From NCBI GenBank assembly GCA_965222645.1, contig OZ244968.1, positions 62,001 to 126,000 of the forward strand: a stretch of 64,000 bases of DNA, written 5' to 3'. How positions within the stretch are numbered: the stretch's first letter is position 1; the number at the start of each line of letters is the position of its first letter. Of this stretch, positions 26,717-36,127 are shown piece by piece. Source of the DNA: JABDMH01 sp965222645. GTDB taxonomy: Bacteria > Bacteroidota > Bacteroidia > Chitinophagales > Saprospiraceae. The notes under the pieces are model-generated. The model worked only from the letters and a program-made list of their open reading frames with translations. It ran no database searches and was not told the DNA's origin. Position numbers and translations under genes: made by a program.

Positions 26717-27398
26717 TGGGCAAAGATAACTGAAGCCCGGAAGCCCGATAGGCGATCTTGACTTTAGAGTTGAGTGGTTCCTGGATTTCCAAAGGACAAC
26801 CGATAATTCTACTCATGTTGTTGCCGAGTACATATCCGCCTGCAATTCCAATTTCATCCGTGACATAAAGGATAAAATCTTTCTCCCGGGGTGTTTCTTC
26901 TCCTGGGACATAAAACAACTCCGAAAGATCGACTCTGTGACACAGGAATCCTTCAATTAACTTAGTGTCATTTTGGTCTTCAAATACCGTGTACTCATAG
27001 CGACCCAAATCATCACTCGATTCCAGGAAATAGTTTTGACTAATCAACCCTCCCTGGTCTCGTGAAATCAACTGATTCTCTCCAGGTAAAATCATATAGG
27101 CGTTTGTTAACTCATCTTCTATCTTTTCGTGGATCAGGATCGTGTCCGGTGCAAAATAAACGCATTTGGATTTTCGCGTGGCAAGGGAAGAAAAATGTTC
27201 GATGTAGTCCTGGGTGGTACTGTCCAGCAGGTTGTCTTCATCAGCAAGTTCCTTAGACAAATAACTGACAAGGGAATCGACATAGGTCTCAACCATCGGT
27301 TGCGGATAATATTCGAGACAGAAGCTGCCACCTGAATCCTGTGCCAATGAGAACAAGGGAATCAAAAGCGATAATGCTAGTAAGCTCAGACGTGTCAT
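26694..27398 (-). CDS. Exported protein of unknown function (GLPGLI-like)
   Basis: A 234-residue protein with a signal peptide (MTRLSLLALSLLIPLFSLAQ). The mature part has SKCVYFAPDTILIHEKIEDELTNAYM, followed by LIEGFLCHRVDLSEL and FILYVTDEIGIAGGYVL; the K-x-I-x-G-x-x-C pattern resembles the GLPGLI/DUF4412 group of secreted Bacteroidota proteins. Assignment is tentative. It is first gene in an operon with the M28 peptidase and DUF6702. Confidence 0.6.
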   Translation of the reverse strand: MTRLSLLALSLLIPLFSLAQDSGGSFCLEYYPQPMVETYVDSLVSYLSKELADEDNLLDSTTQDYIEHFSSLATRKSKCVYFAPDTILIHEKIEDELTNAYMILPGENQLISRDQGGLISQNYFLESSDDLGRYEYTVFEDQNDTKLIEGFLCHRVDLSELFYVPGEETPREKDFILYVTDEIGIAGGYVLGNNMSRIIGCPLEIQEPLNSKVKIAYRASGLQLSLPNGVFGSL

Positions 27399-27638
27399 AC
27401 GTTTTTAAATTCTGCAGGGATAAAAATAGTTCAAAAAATGTGCCTTGACCGGGTCAGATAACTACAAATTGTGCCTGGATCTATGATTAATTTTTCCAAA
27501 TTCTAATCGCAACACGTATAAAACGATTAAGGGGTGTTAAGTTGGTATAGCTTTTTCATAGAATACCTATATAATCTGGAATTCGTCAGTGGATCTCTGG
27601 AGAGTCGTAATTTAGCTATTTAAATAGATTGATCTCGA

Positions 27639-28370
27639 ATGCACAGAAATATTGATGGTTGGCATAGCCCTTCACTGGATAAGCATATGGATGTAGTTAT
27701 CTACGGACACTACGGATTTGCCTTGCTACTACTGCCAACGGCTGCGGCTGATTTTTTGGAGTACGAACGATTCCAACTCATTGATTCGATCAGCGACTTT
27801 ATAAACCGAGGCAAGGTCAAGGTATTCAGCATAAACAGTATCAATGCTGAGAGTTGGCTGCATCCCACGATGATGCCCCATCATAAAGCTATTCGCCATC
27901 AGCAGTTTAATCATTATGTCTTCACTGAAGTAATTCCATATATCCGCTTTCACACAAGTCATGAGACACCGATCATTGTCGCAGGTGCTTCTCTCGGTGC
28001 CCTGCATGCCGCAAATCTGTTTTTTCATCGTCCTGACCTGATTAACGGAGTTATCGCTATGAGTGGCGTATATGACCTATCGACTTACACGAAAGGATTT
28101 TGGAACGAAGATGTATATTTCAATTCACCGATTCACTATTTGGGAAATCTTGATAACCATGATATCCTGCAACAAATGAGGGCTAGTCCGCACATTCATT
28201 TGCTGTCCGGTTCGGGAGAGTATGAAGACCCCGATGCAAGCAGAGCTCTCTCAGCATTACTGGGTCAAAAATCCATTCCTCATGAGCTGGATATTTGGGG
28301 AGGTGACATGCGCCACGATTGGCCAACCTGGAGGGCGATGCTTCCTCACTATCTGGGTACCAAATTCTGA
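27639..28370 (+). CDS. Esterase family alpha/beta hydrolase
   Basis: A 243-residue cytoplasmic hydrolase of the esterase-D/S-formylglutathione hydrolase-like PF00756 group. The nucleophile elbow is VAGASLGALHAAN (GxSxG), the acid probably in HLLSGSGEYEDPDASR, and the catalytic His in GGDMRHDWPTWRAML. No signal peptide. Substrate unknown; small acyl esters are usual. An AT-rich 12-bp palindrome (CTATTTAAATAG, 27616-27627) lies 11 bases upstream of the ATG, of uncertain meaning. It converges with the DUF4412 gene. Confidence 0.82.
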   Translation: MHRNIDGWHSPSLDKHMDVVIYGHYGFALLLLPTAAADFLEYERFQLIDSISDFINRGKVKVFSINSINAESWLHPTMMPHHKAIRHQQFNHYVFTEVIPYIRFHTSHETPIIVAGASLGALHAANLFFHRPDLINGVIAMSGVYDLSTYTKGFWNEDVYFNSPIHYLGNLDNHDILQQMRASPHIHLLSGSGEYEDPDASRALSALLGQKSIPHELDIWGGDMRHDWPTWRAMLPHYLGTKF

Positions 28371-28414
28371 TCTAACAGACCAACAGAAAATTCCTTCAAG
28401 AATTAATGCAACAG

Positions 28415-29128
28415 TCAGAATCCCATCTGGCCTGACATACCCATCTGTTTCAATTCCTCAAGGGTCATCTCCTTATAGTCGCCGTCAGGCCTTTTGAAAA
28501 AATCATCTTTTAAGGTTTTCTCCACCTCGGTAGCGACGTATGTCATTTCCATCATTCCCATATCGGCGTGAGTCTCCAGTGGTGTGCCCTTGAGTTCTAA
28601 GGCCTGCAAGTTCTGCACATAGGTCTGAGGCACCTTAATCATATCCGTAATCCAAAACACGAGCTTTATGGTCTGGCCGTTGGTCTTGATTTCTCCTGAT
28701 GCCTTATAGCAGGGATACCCGAGTATCTCTTTGGTTTGAGTGCGATCGTAGGTGATTCCCTCTTCGCCAAGCATCTGTTTGGTTGCGTCAGCCTGAGTCT
28801 CCATGTCTTCAGCACCTATCACCATTTTTATCTTCTGACCCATCATATCCATGTAACTCTCTGATGACTTCGTATGGAGATCTACATAGGTATTGGTCTT
28901 CATCAACCCGCCCATCATTTCAAGACTTACCTGTTGCTTTTTATCTGCAAACTGAATGTGAATCATAGTCCCCTTCATAGCTGAAACCATCTGCTGCAGG
29001 TCAGTATTGTCTGTTTTTACGTCAGAAATCTCCATTTTGATTGTACCCTTCTGCAGCACCTGGCCATTTAACAGAAGGGGGATAAAAAAGCTGATCAAGA
29101 CAGCGAGTAGCGGCTTCCTGAGTCTCAT
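28415..29128 (-). CDS. DUF4412 domain exported protein
   Basis: A 237-residue secreted protein from the ATG at 29128 with signal LLAVLISFFIPLLLNGQ. The mature region, rich in Met and Lys (MEISDVKTDNTDLQQM, FADKKQQVSLEMMGG), contains ILGYPCYKASGEIKTNG, the Cys-centred strand typical of DUF4412. An ATG at 29149 would add seven residues. Function unknown; members are found in the envelope of Bacteroidota. Confidence 0.7.
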   Translation of the reverse strand: MRLRKPLLAVLISFFIPLLLNGQVLQKGTIKMEISDVKTDNTDLQQMVSAMKGTMIHIQFADKKQQVSLEMMGGLMKTNTYVDLHTKSSESYMDMMGQKIKMVIGAEDMETQADATKQMLGEEGITYDRTQTKEILGYPCYKASGEIKTNGQTIKLVFWITDMIKVPQTYVQNLQALELKGTPLETHADMGMMEMTYVATEVEKTLKDDFFKRPDGDYKEMTLEELKQMGMSGQMGF

Positions 29129-29223
29129 GTTATTACAATTCGATATCATATGAAAAAAAGATTCTTACCAAAGCCTAAACGAACTTCAGGCAAGGATAAT
29201 TCTATAAAAGGCCATAATAATTG

Positions 29224-29331
29224 CTAGCAGGACTTTCCGCGATATGTGATGCCACACAGTATCAACAGGGCGAGAAAAATGCAGGGATCGATTAAAATGG
29301 ATATCGGAAGTTTGTTTTCTAGTGGGGCCAC
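29224..29331 (-). CDS. Possible 35-residue membrane microprotein
   Basis: A GTG at 29331 overlaps the stop of the exonuclease gene and opens a short frame to a TAG at 29224. The product is polar at both ends with one hydrophobic helix between (ILIDPCIFLALLILCGITYRGKSC). I see no ribosome site and know no family, so it could be chance. Confidence 0.2.
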   Translation of the reverse strand: MAPLENKLPISILIDPCIFLALLILCGITYRGKSC

Positions 29332-29861
29332 TCATCAAGGTATCTCACATAGATTTTTGCAGTATTGAAAGCGTCATCGAATGCCCGGTGCTGCCTACCT
29401 TCAAAATCGATTTCCTCAGAATCCAGTGTATTGACCAAGCCAGGAGACTTCTTTAGATTTTTCAACTCTTTGTAAGCCTTTTTTAGATTGAGATGGGGAT
29501 CAAGCCATGTGGTATCCATCTGGTGAAGTGTGCAATCATTACGCAACAAAACTTGGTCTTGGTTTCCCCAGGAAATCAGCGTGTAGTCTTCAGTATCCAT
29601 CTCTCCCCAATCCCAGAAGTCCTCGATCACTTGCGGAAACAACTTAGCAGACGATACCTGGGTTTGCTGAATCCCTGTGAGCTCCTTACAAAAAGGCGAT
29701 AACTTCTTATTTACAAATGGCTGTACAAATCGTTTGAAACTTCCAAGCTGCTCACCATAGCCGTTGAGTCTGATAGCGCCAATCTCAATGATTTCATTGA
29801 CATCATTTGGGGGAGCACCCAGCCAGCAAGTGGCTTCCAAATCGTAAATAATGAAATTCAA
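29319..29861 (-). CDS. DEDD-family 3'-5' exonuclease
   Basis: A 180-residue protein of the DnaQ-like exonuclease superfamily (ERI-1/KapD-like branch). The first acidic motif is FIIYDLEATCW with the DxE pair, the next ELTGIQQTQV and LISWGNQDQVLLRND the second, and HRAFDDAFNTAKIYVRYL the third with the His and Asp. It degrades single-stranded RNA or DNA from the 3' end; the natural substrate cannot be told. The start is a TTG at 29861, since an in-frame TAG lies directly upstream and no ATG is available. It follows the acyltransferase on the same strand with about 90 bases between. Confidence 0.85.
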   Translation of the reverse strand: MNFIIYDLEATCWLGAPPNDVNEIIEIGAIRLNGYGEQLGSFKRFVQPFVNKKLSPFCKELTGIQQTQVSSAKLFPQVIEDFWDWGEMDTEDYTLISWGNQDQVLLRNDCTLHQMDTTWLDPHLNLKKAYKELKNLKKSPGLVNTLDSEEIDFEGRQHRAFDDAFNTAKIYVRYLDEWPH

Positions 29862-29954
29862 TTTTCTCTATTGTTTATCCAGGTATAGATATCAATGCCT
29901 GAAACAGTATCCAAAATAAATAGTTGTGCCATGCCACCATACTTTTTGATTTGG

Positions 29955-31643
29955 TCACATGGCAATCTCCATACTACTCTTTCTGATCACCTTCTCCAGT
30001 CCGTAACTCGAGAGGCGATTGTGATAGTAAAATAATAATTTGAGATTTTCAGATCGGACCATCCCATTATCGAGTTTAATCGGTTTCTGATCGTGGTAGA
30101 TACCCAATTTGTTTATCCCGTCGAGGACCAACTCATCAAGATCCCACTGAAGGGGTTCAGATGTGACCAGCTCTCCCATAGATTCCAGCTTCCAAATACG
30201 ACGCCGCACCTTCGTTATGTAGTGGCAGAAATCCTCCCAGGGGATTTGACAGTCTTCTGCGGGGTATTTAAGTAGTGTGAACACATCTAAATGGGCGTAG
30301 TCTTTTAAGAAAATCTCAAATGCTGTAAAGGCGACTAGGTGTGATGTCAGGACGATGTTATCCTTCTTGAAACGTTCCAGAATACGGTCACTCAGCAGCT
30401 TTGTATATACGGATTCCCTTTGTAGATTTTTTGACACATCATTGTTCCACTTAAAGTAATCGCTGATTTCCACCGGCCTGCCAAAGGAATCATAACTATT
30501 GCCCCCTGCATCCACAAAATTTCCAAGTGCATCGAAAGCCTTACCAAAAGATAAAACAATCTCCGAGCTCTCGTTGTAGTACTGAATCAAGAATCGCAGT
30601 AACCTTCTCTTACTTTTGGATTCGTCGCGAATCTCCATGTACTTTTCACGTCCTGATTCTCGCAAGTGCTGCTCGATGAGATATCGCGCCTCCAGGACAA
30701 AATGATAATCCAAAATGAGGGGTACGACGAAGATCTTATTGTCGATGTTTTTCTCGCAGATCGATCGCTGGGCTTCGATCACCGTACTGAGCAATCCAAG
30801 TTTCAAATGATCTTCGACTTGTCCTGAGCGGGACCTCGTGCCACCGGGAAAAAACAGACTATGAGTCCCTTTCTCGAGGGATAGGGTGGACATTGACTTC
30901 AGCGTCTCGAGATAGACAGCATTTTTTTTACGCCGGTCTACGCGATATGCCCCAAGGCGATTCATAAAGTACGCAGCAGGACCAAAGTTGTACAGATTTA
31001 AGCCTGCACCGTAAGAAAACGATGGCAACCCCACTTTCAGATCAATGGCATAGCCGATCAAAAGGCTATCTAAATTACTAAAGTGGGTGGGGACTATGAC
31101 CACGGTCCCTTTAGACGCCAAACTCCGGATGAGATCGAGATCGCCATAGGTCTTGATCCGGTGATAGAGTTGATCTTTTCCACCCCAGCTTTGTGATTTA
31201 CTCGTCCGCTTACTGAGCAACCTTTTAAAAAGTGCGGTCAGGATTTTCCTTGCTTGCAGAAAAGTTTTTGGGACAAAGGAGCCAACAATTTCCTCCGAAT
31301 ACCGATTTACAATCTGCTGCAAAGCTGATTTCTGCTCTGCACGAATCATTTTCTGATCCTGAGTCTTCTCCACTTCTTCGAGTCGCTTCCTGAGCTTTTT
31401 CCAGAAAATGACTTCATTTGGTGGATCCACTCTCCAGGGTTTTTCCTTCATACGGATCCGCTCCTGGTAGACCGTTTTAGCAAGCAGGTCTGAAAAATCA
31501 CCTGCATATTTCTCAGCAAACCGGTTGATGGTGTGCGTGTTAACTTCCTCGATAAAGTGCTTTCGATCCAGACTTAGTTTGTAAATTGGCCATTCCTCGA
31601 GGTCCGGTAAAATGTGTGGATATAATTGTAAAGAATCTTCCAT
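29955..31643 (-). CDS. Glycerol-3-phosphate acyltransferase-like protein (PlsB/AGPAT type)
   Basis: A 562-residue membrane-associated acyltransferase. The catalytic HxxxxD is in IVPTHFSNLDSLLIGY; FFPGGTRSRSGQ is the phosphate-binding motif; DRRKKNAVYLE and VVPLILDYHFVLEARY are the other acyltransferase blocks. The N-terminal 170 and C-terminal 200 residues are larger than in small AGPATs and recall PlsB. It most likely acylates glycerol-3-phosphate or lysophosphatidate in membrane lipid synthesis. ATG start. It lies 73 bases downstream of engB on the same strand. Confidence 0.82.
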   Translation of the reverse strand: MEDSLQLYPHILPDLEEWPIYKLSLDRKHFIEEVNTHTINRFAEKYAGDFSDLLAKTVYQERIRMKEKPWRVDPPNEVIFWKKLRKRLEEVEKTQDQKMIRAEQKSALQQIVNRYSEEIVGSFVPKTFLQARKILTALFKRLLSKRTSKSQSWGGKDQLYHRIKTYGDLDLIRSLASKGTVVIVPTHFSNLDSLLIGYAIDLKVGLPSFSYGAGLNLYNFGPAAYFMNRLGAYRVDRRKKNAVYLETLKSMSTLSLEKGTHSLFFPGGTRSRSGQVEDHLKLGLLSTVIEAQRSICEKNIDNKIFVVPLILDYHFVLEARYLIEQHLRESGREKYMEIRDESKSKRRLLRFLIQYYNESSEIVLSFGKAFDALGNFVDAGGNSYDSFGRPVEISDYFKWNNDVSKNLQRESVYTKLLSDRILERFKKDNIVLTSHLVAFTAFEIFLKDYAHLDVFTLLKYPAEDCQIPWEDFCHYITKVRRRIWKLESMGELVTSEPLQWDLDELVLDGINKLGIYHDQKPIKLDNGMVRSENLKLLFYYHNRLSSYGLEKVIRKSSMEIAM

Positions 31644-31716
31644 AACGGCGTTTCAACCATGTACTCCTGCTGTGCAAGGTACGATTTTGTCCCCGCAGCT
31701 GTTTTTAGTCCATCCC

Positions 31717-32340
31717 TCAGGCGGGACCCTTGGTGGACGGGTGGGCTGACGCCGGACCGGCCAGTTTTTCTATATATTGCAAGACCTCCTTCTTACCAGA
31801 TCGATCAACAGCTGAAACTGCAAACTGCTCAGGAAGCCACTCCCAATACTCAAGCATAGCTTCGCAGAAGACTTTCCTGTTGGTCTTGAGTTGCCGTGAT
31901 TTGAGTTTGTCGGTCTTGGTATATATGATGCAGAATGGCACATGATTTTTGCCAATCCAATTGATGAAGTCAATATCACGCTTCTGAGGTGGTATGTTTA
32001 TATCGACGAGTACAAACGCAACCTGAAGATTTTGAGAAGAAACAAGGTAGTTTTCAACCATCTTTTGCCAAATGGCCCTCTTTTTCTTGGATTCTCGTGC
32101 ATATCCATATCCCGGGAGATCAACCAGTGCCCACTGCTCATCGACAATGTAAAGGTTTATAGATTGAGTTTTACCCGGCTGTTTTGACACCCTGGCAATC
32201 TGCTTCCGGTCCGTTAGGAGATTGATCAAAGATGATTTGCCCACATTAGATCTTCCCACAAACGCAAATTCTGGCCAGCCATTTCGAGGCAAATGACTTA
32301 CAGATGGGTAGCTACCCTCAAATCTCACCTCGTGTATCAT
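31717..32340 (-). CDS. engB: Ribosome biogenesis GTPase EngB/YihA
   Basis: A 207-residue GTPase essential in many bacteria for assembly of the large ribosomal subunit. WPEFAFVGRSNVGKSSLIN is the Walker A loop, QPGKTQSIN switch I, DLPGYGYA the Walker B/switch II, and YTKTDKL the TKxD specificity motif. A short C-terminal extension (PASAHPSTKGP) follows. ATG start; the next gene upstream is divergent. Length normal. Confidence 0.94.
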   Translation of the reverse strand: MIHEVRFEGSYPSVSHLPRNGWPEFAFVGRSNVGKSSLINLLTDRKQIARVSKQPGKTQSINLYIVDEQWALVDLPGYGYARESKKKRAIWQKMVENYLVSSQNLQVAFVLVDINIPPQKRDIDFINWIGKNHVPFCIIYTKTDKLKSRQLKTNRKVFCEAMLEYWEWLPEQFAVSAVDRSGKKEVLQYIEKLAGPASAHPSTKGPA

Positions 32341-32454
32341 TTTAATAAATTCTTAAAAAAAGTGCGATTTTTGCAACTTCAAATAAAAGAAATGTTATAT
32401 CAAGAGTTTGGTAGAATTTATGCAGTAGATCATATTCATTCTGTACCCGGACAA

Positions 32455-32471
32455 CTGATGCCGGGCATCAG
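32455..32471. promoter_or_regulatory. Perfect inverted repeat before the barrel gene
   Basis: CTGATGCC at 32455-32462 is mirrored by GGCATCAG at 32464-32471 around a single G, and as RNA gives a 7-bp stem with a CGG loop. It ends 9 bases before the ATG of the barrel gene, so it could be an operator or a translation-controlling hairpin. About one such repeat is expected by chance in a window this size. Confidence 0.35.
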
Positions 32472-32480
32472 CTCAAACAT

Positions 32481-33122
32481 ATGACAAATTTAAATCGATT
32501 GCTTTTTAGCCTGCTCTTTGCCTCTCTGGCAGCCACAGCGATAGGACAACAACTTCGCCTGGGTCTGAAGGGTGGCATCAGCACCCATGATTTGGGTACA
32601 GAAGATGCAATTGAAATAAACGATGGAATCAGGGATTACCAACTGAAGGTAGAAGATGCCAAATATGGCTATCACCTCGGGCTCGTGCTTCAGTTGAAAC
32701 TGGCCTCTTTCATACTACAACCTGAGTGCGTATTTAATAGCAATTCAGTCGATTTTTCCTTTGGAGAATTGGGTCAGGTGTCAAATGTTTTTTCAGAAAA
32801 ATATCAAAATCTCGATATACCGGTCTTACTCGGCTTAAGCGCCGGCCCTATGCGATTGATGGCAGGTCCTGTAGGTCACTATTTTTTGAGCAGCTCTTCG
32901 GAGCTGGCTGAGACCATCGAAAATTACAGGCAAAACTTCGAAAACCTCACCTACGGATATCAGGCCGGTATCGGGATCGACTTTCTCAATGTGATGATAG
33001 ATGTGCGGTACGAAGGGAATTTCAACAAATTTGGAGATCATATCGTGTTTGCAGATCGCGACTGGAATTTCTCAAAAGCTCCTACACGACTCCTGGCTTC
33101 GATAGCTCTGGCAATCAAATAG
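32481..33122 (+). CDS. Outer-membrane beta-barrel protein (OMP_b-brl/PorT-like)
   Basis: A 213-residue exported protein with signal LLFSLLFASLAATAIGQ and the short strand pattern of the eight-stranded OMP_b-brl family (RLGLKGGISTHDL, YGYHLGLVLQLKLASF, LDIPVLLGLSAGPMRL, YGYQAGIGIDFL, VDVRYEG-like IDVRYEGNFNK). It is not the PorT of the secretion system found at the right end. Function unknown. A perfect inverted repeat lies just before its ATG. Confidence 0.8.
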   Translation: MTNLNRLLFSLLFASLAATAIGQQLRLGLKGGISTHDLGTEDAIEINDGIRDYQLKVEDAKYGYHLGLVLQLKLASFILQPECVFNSNSVDFSFGELGQVSNVFSEKYQNLDIPVLLGLSAGPMRLMAGPVGHYFLSSSSELAETIENYRQNFENLTYGYQAGIGIDFLNVMIDVRYEGNFNKFGDHIVFADRDWNFSKAPTRLLASIALAIK

Positions 33123-33166
33123 CCTTGTGGCCGTCGTGGTACAGTAATTGAGGTATCCTCACTGTA

Positions 33167-36127
33167 GTGATAAACTTATTGATCCTGGGGATGTGCACTT
33201 ATCTTTATCGTCAATGCTTTTCACCATTTCTTTTTCCATCTTTTGGCTCTGTTGGTGCTGACCGTTTACAACAGGTTCTGAGGCCTCAGTTTTTGCTATA
33301 CCTCTCTCTCTGCTTGATTTGCAGACCTGGTTCTGTATCAGCTCAAGTTACATTTCTGAAATCAGACCATCTCTTGCCCACGATCACCCGTAGTGGTACG
33401 GCCATGGCTGTAACAGACATGGATGCCGATGGGATGGATGATATCGTTGTTCTCGATTCGGCAAAAAATCTTCATGTATTTTATCAGAATGTGGCAAACC
33501 AGCCATTCACCGGTCTCGACCTTGGTCCAGTGGGCAAGGATCGACAATGGAGTATTTGTACTGGCGACATAAATAATGACGCGATCAATGATATTTTGGT
33601 CTGTGGTTTTTCGGAAGCAAAAGTGTTCAGGTCAACAGCCAAAAAGGACTATTTACCAGAATCACTCGATGGAGTGGATTTTTTGTGCCAGGGATCCAAC
33701 ATGTCTGATATTGATAATGATGGTTTACTTGATCTCTTGGTTTTAAATGATGACGGACCTAACCTACTTTGGCAAAATATAAAAACAGGTTTCCTGTCCG
33801 TAAACTGGATAGATTTTCACACACCTCTAGATTCCGATAATTCCGGCAACTATGCCGCCATTTGGGTTGATATCAACAATGATTATTTGCAGGATCTCTA
33901 TGTTGTGAAATGCCGTGAGGGAGTGGACGATCCGACAGATCCCAGAAGAATCAATATGCTGTTTTTCCAAAGTAGAGGTGATTCGACCTCGTTTCGATTA
34001 GCTGATGAAAGCACAGGCCTTAACCTGGGAGGTCAGTCGTGGTCGATTGATTTCGGAGACTATGACAATGACGGGGATGAGGACTGCTTTGTAACTCATC
34101 ACGATGTCCCTTCCCAGTTGTTACAGAATGATGGTCATGGCGTATTTCTGGATGTGACTGAAGAAAGTGGCATCCGGGTGGACGGTGTACCTTTGCAAGG
34201 CTTCTTTTGTGACTTTGACAATGACGGGTACCTCGACCTGTTTGTTGCAGGCAGTATACACTCTTATTTTCACAACAACAGGGATGGTACTTTTCAGATT
34301 GTCGGAAATGAAATAGGGGAAAGGGAAATCACATCTGCAGCCTGTGGAGATCTAAACACAGACGGCTATATAGATCTCTTGGCTTCGTATTCAAGATTGG
34401 TCAATGAGCCAAGCTCGATACCGGACCAGGTATTCCTGTCCAGGGGAGGATCAAACCATTTTGTAAATGTGGCGCTAAGAGGTAGTGATTCGAATTTTTC
34501 GGGAATCGGTGCTCGTGTGGTTGTGCACTCTCAGTTGGGTACGCAGACCAGGGAAGTGAGATCAGGAGTAAGCTACGGGATCAATAATTCGTTGCAACAA
34601 CATTTTGGGCTGGGATCAGATCTTGTGGTCGACAGCCTGATAATCTACTGGCCCTCGGGAAAAATTGATAAATATTTTAATCTGACATCAGACCAACATT
34701 TCCTGGCACAGGAGGGAAAATGCCTTAGTCCACTATACACATTGAATAAAAGCTCAAGCGAGATATTATGTCCGGGCGACAGTGTGGTTTTGACCGGAAT
34801 AGAGAATCAACTTTCTTATCATTGGTCGGATGGAACATCACGGGATTCAGTCGTGATCAAAACGGATGCCAGTATTCAGCTCATGAGTCTGGATGATCAG
34901 GGATGCCAATCAAATTCGTACTACGTTTCTGTAGACATTGATCCCGAGCTAGTCTTGAGAATCAATCCACTGGATAATCCGGACACCATACTCTGCTGGG
35001 GAGAAGAAGTCGTACTTACTACAAATCTCGATTCTCCTTCCTTGATCTGGTCTACAGGAGAAACTAGTGAGACGATTGCGATAGACTCGAGTGGTACCTA
35101 TTGGGTGATGGCACAGGCGCCCTGTCGAACATTTACCTCAGACCCGTTGACCTTCAATTTTGTGGACCTTTCACCTGGCATCAAAAATGACACTATTACC
35201 AAAGGAAGTGTTGCAAGCCTAGAAGCTGAAGGTGATTCGGTTTGTTGGTTTGCAGATCACCAGGCCAATGAGCTGATTGCCACAGGTTCGATTTTTGAAA
35301 CGGGTCCGCTGGAAGAATCAAGATCCTTTTACGTAAAAATCAAGTCGGCTATAGGCATTCGTGGTTTTTCCGCTGGTTTGGATAAAAGTGCAGTTGACAC
35401 ATCTAGACGCAATGACAACAGGAATTTTGCCGGAAGGCAGATTTTCGATGTTTATAAGCCCATCGTCCTTCAGTCGGTTTGGATCGGTAGCGATACTTCT
35501 GGAACAAGAGAAATCTTGCTCCGGAATAATCTCGATGTAATAAGAGAACGAAAGGAGATCAGCCTGGATACGGGCTGGAACCAAGTGACGCTTGACTGGG
35601 TGATTCCTGAAGGTTCGGGTTACCAAATCGGAACCAATGAAGGTCAAAATCTGGTCAATTTTGGATCCACATCTCCAGGATTTTGGTCTACCAGTTCCCT
35701 GGATTCTTATCCGCTCAATCTGCATGACATCCTCTCCATTCGAAAAAGTAATTTGGGTGAATCCTTCTACTTTTATTTCTACGACTGGGAGGTTCAGCTT
35801 ATGCCGGACACCTGTGAGGTGGGGCCTCTGGAGGTCAGAGCAATAGTTGATCCTTCGACTGCTGTTTTCAAAAATGAACGCAATGCAGTGATTGGCTTAT
35901 TTCCAAATCCCTGTGAATCATTCATAAATCTGAGTGTAAATCGATTTTTTGAAAACACGCATGCTAACATCAGCATTCTCGATGTATATGGTATGGAACG
36001 CTACGCGGATAGTATGACCCTGTCAGATTTGACTGTCTTAGAGCTTGGTGATCTGCCTGCTGGACTTTATTTTCTAATCATGCAGATTGGCAAACGCTCG
36101 ATGACCTTGAAATTTCTACGACGCTAA
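33167..36127 (+). CDS. Secreted FG-GAP/ASPIC-UnbV protein with T9SS sorting tail
   Basis: About 986 residues. The start is uncertain: GTG at 33167 or ATG at 33191; the signal is the hydrophobic FLLYLSLCLICRPGSVSAQ near residue 50. It carries a series of calcium-binding propeller motifs (DMDADGMDDIVVLD, DINNDAINDILV, DIDNDGLLDLLVLN, DYDNDGDEDCFV, DFDNDGYLDLFVAG, DLNTDGYIDLLAS), then an ASPIC/UnbV domain (GIGARVVVHSQ, REVRSGVSYG, LIIYWPSGKIDKY), two Ig-like segments (CPGDSVVLTG, CWGEEVVLTT), and a type A T9SS tail (IGLFPNPCESFINLS, DLPAGLYFLIMQIG). It should be delivered to the cell surface. Ligand or substrate unknown. Confidence 0.88.
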   Translation: MINLLILGMCTYLYRQCFSPFLFPSFGSVGADRLQQVLRPQFLLYLSLCLICRPGSVSAQVTFLKSDHLLPTITRSGTAMAVTDMDADGMDDIVVLDSAKNLHVFYQNVANQPFTGLDLGPVGKDRQWSICTGDINNDAINDILVCGFSEAKVFRSTAKKDYLPESLDGVDFLCQGSNMSDIDNDGLLDLLVLNDDGPNLLWQNIKTGFLSVNWIDFHTPLDSDNSGNYAAIWVDINNDYLQDLYVVKCREGVDDPTDPRRINMLFFQSRGDSTSFRLADESTGLNLGGQSWSIDFGDYDNDGDEDCFVTHHDVPSQLLQNDGHGVFLDVTEESGIRVDGVPLQGFFCDFDNDGYLDLFVAGSIHSYFHNNRDGTFQIVGNEIGEREITSAACGDLNTDGYIDLLASYSRLVNEPSSIPDQVFLSRGGSNHFVNVALRGSDSNFSGIGARVVVHSQLGTQTREVRSGVSYGINNSLQQHFGLGSDLVVDSLIIYWPSGKIDKYFNLTSDQHFLAQEGKCLSPLYTLNKSSSEILCPGDSVVLTGIENQLSYHWSDGTSRDSVVIKTDASIQLMSLDDQGCQSNSYYVSVDIDPELVLRINPLDNPDTILCWGEEVVLTTNLDSPSLIWSTGETSETIAIDSSGTYWVMAQAPCRTFTSDPLTFNFVDLSPGIKNDTITKGSVASLEAEGDSVCWFADHQANELIATGSIFETGPLEESRSFYVKIKSAIGIRGFSAGLDKSAVDTSRRNDNRNFAGRQIFDVYKPIVLQSVWIGSDTSGTREILLRNNLDVIRERKEISLDTGWNQVTLDWVIPEGSGYQIGTNEGQNLVNFGSTSPGFWSTSSLDSYPLNLHDILSIRKSNLGESFYFYFYDWEVQLMPDTCEVGPLEVRAIVDPSTAVFKNERNAVIGLFPNPCESFINLSVNRFFENTHANISILDVYGMERYADSMTLSDLTVLELGDLPAGLYFLIMQIGKRSMTLKFLRR

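Noticed and set aside
27616..27627. 12-bp palindrome CTATTTAAATAG before the esterase gene
   Set aside because: AT-rich 12-mers of this sort are expected many times by chance in 64 kb and there is no further support.
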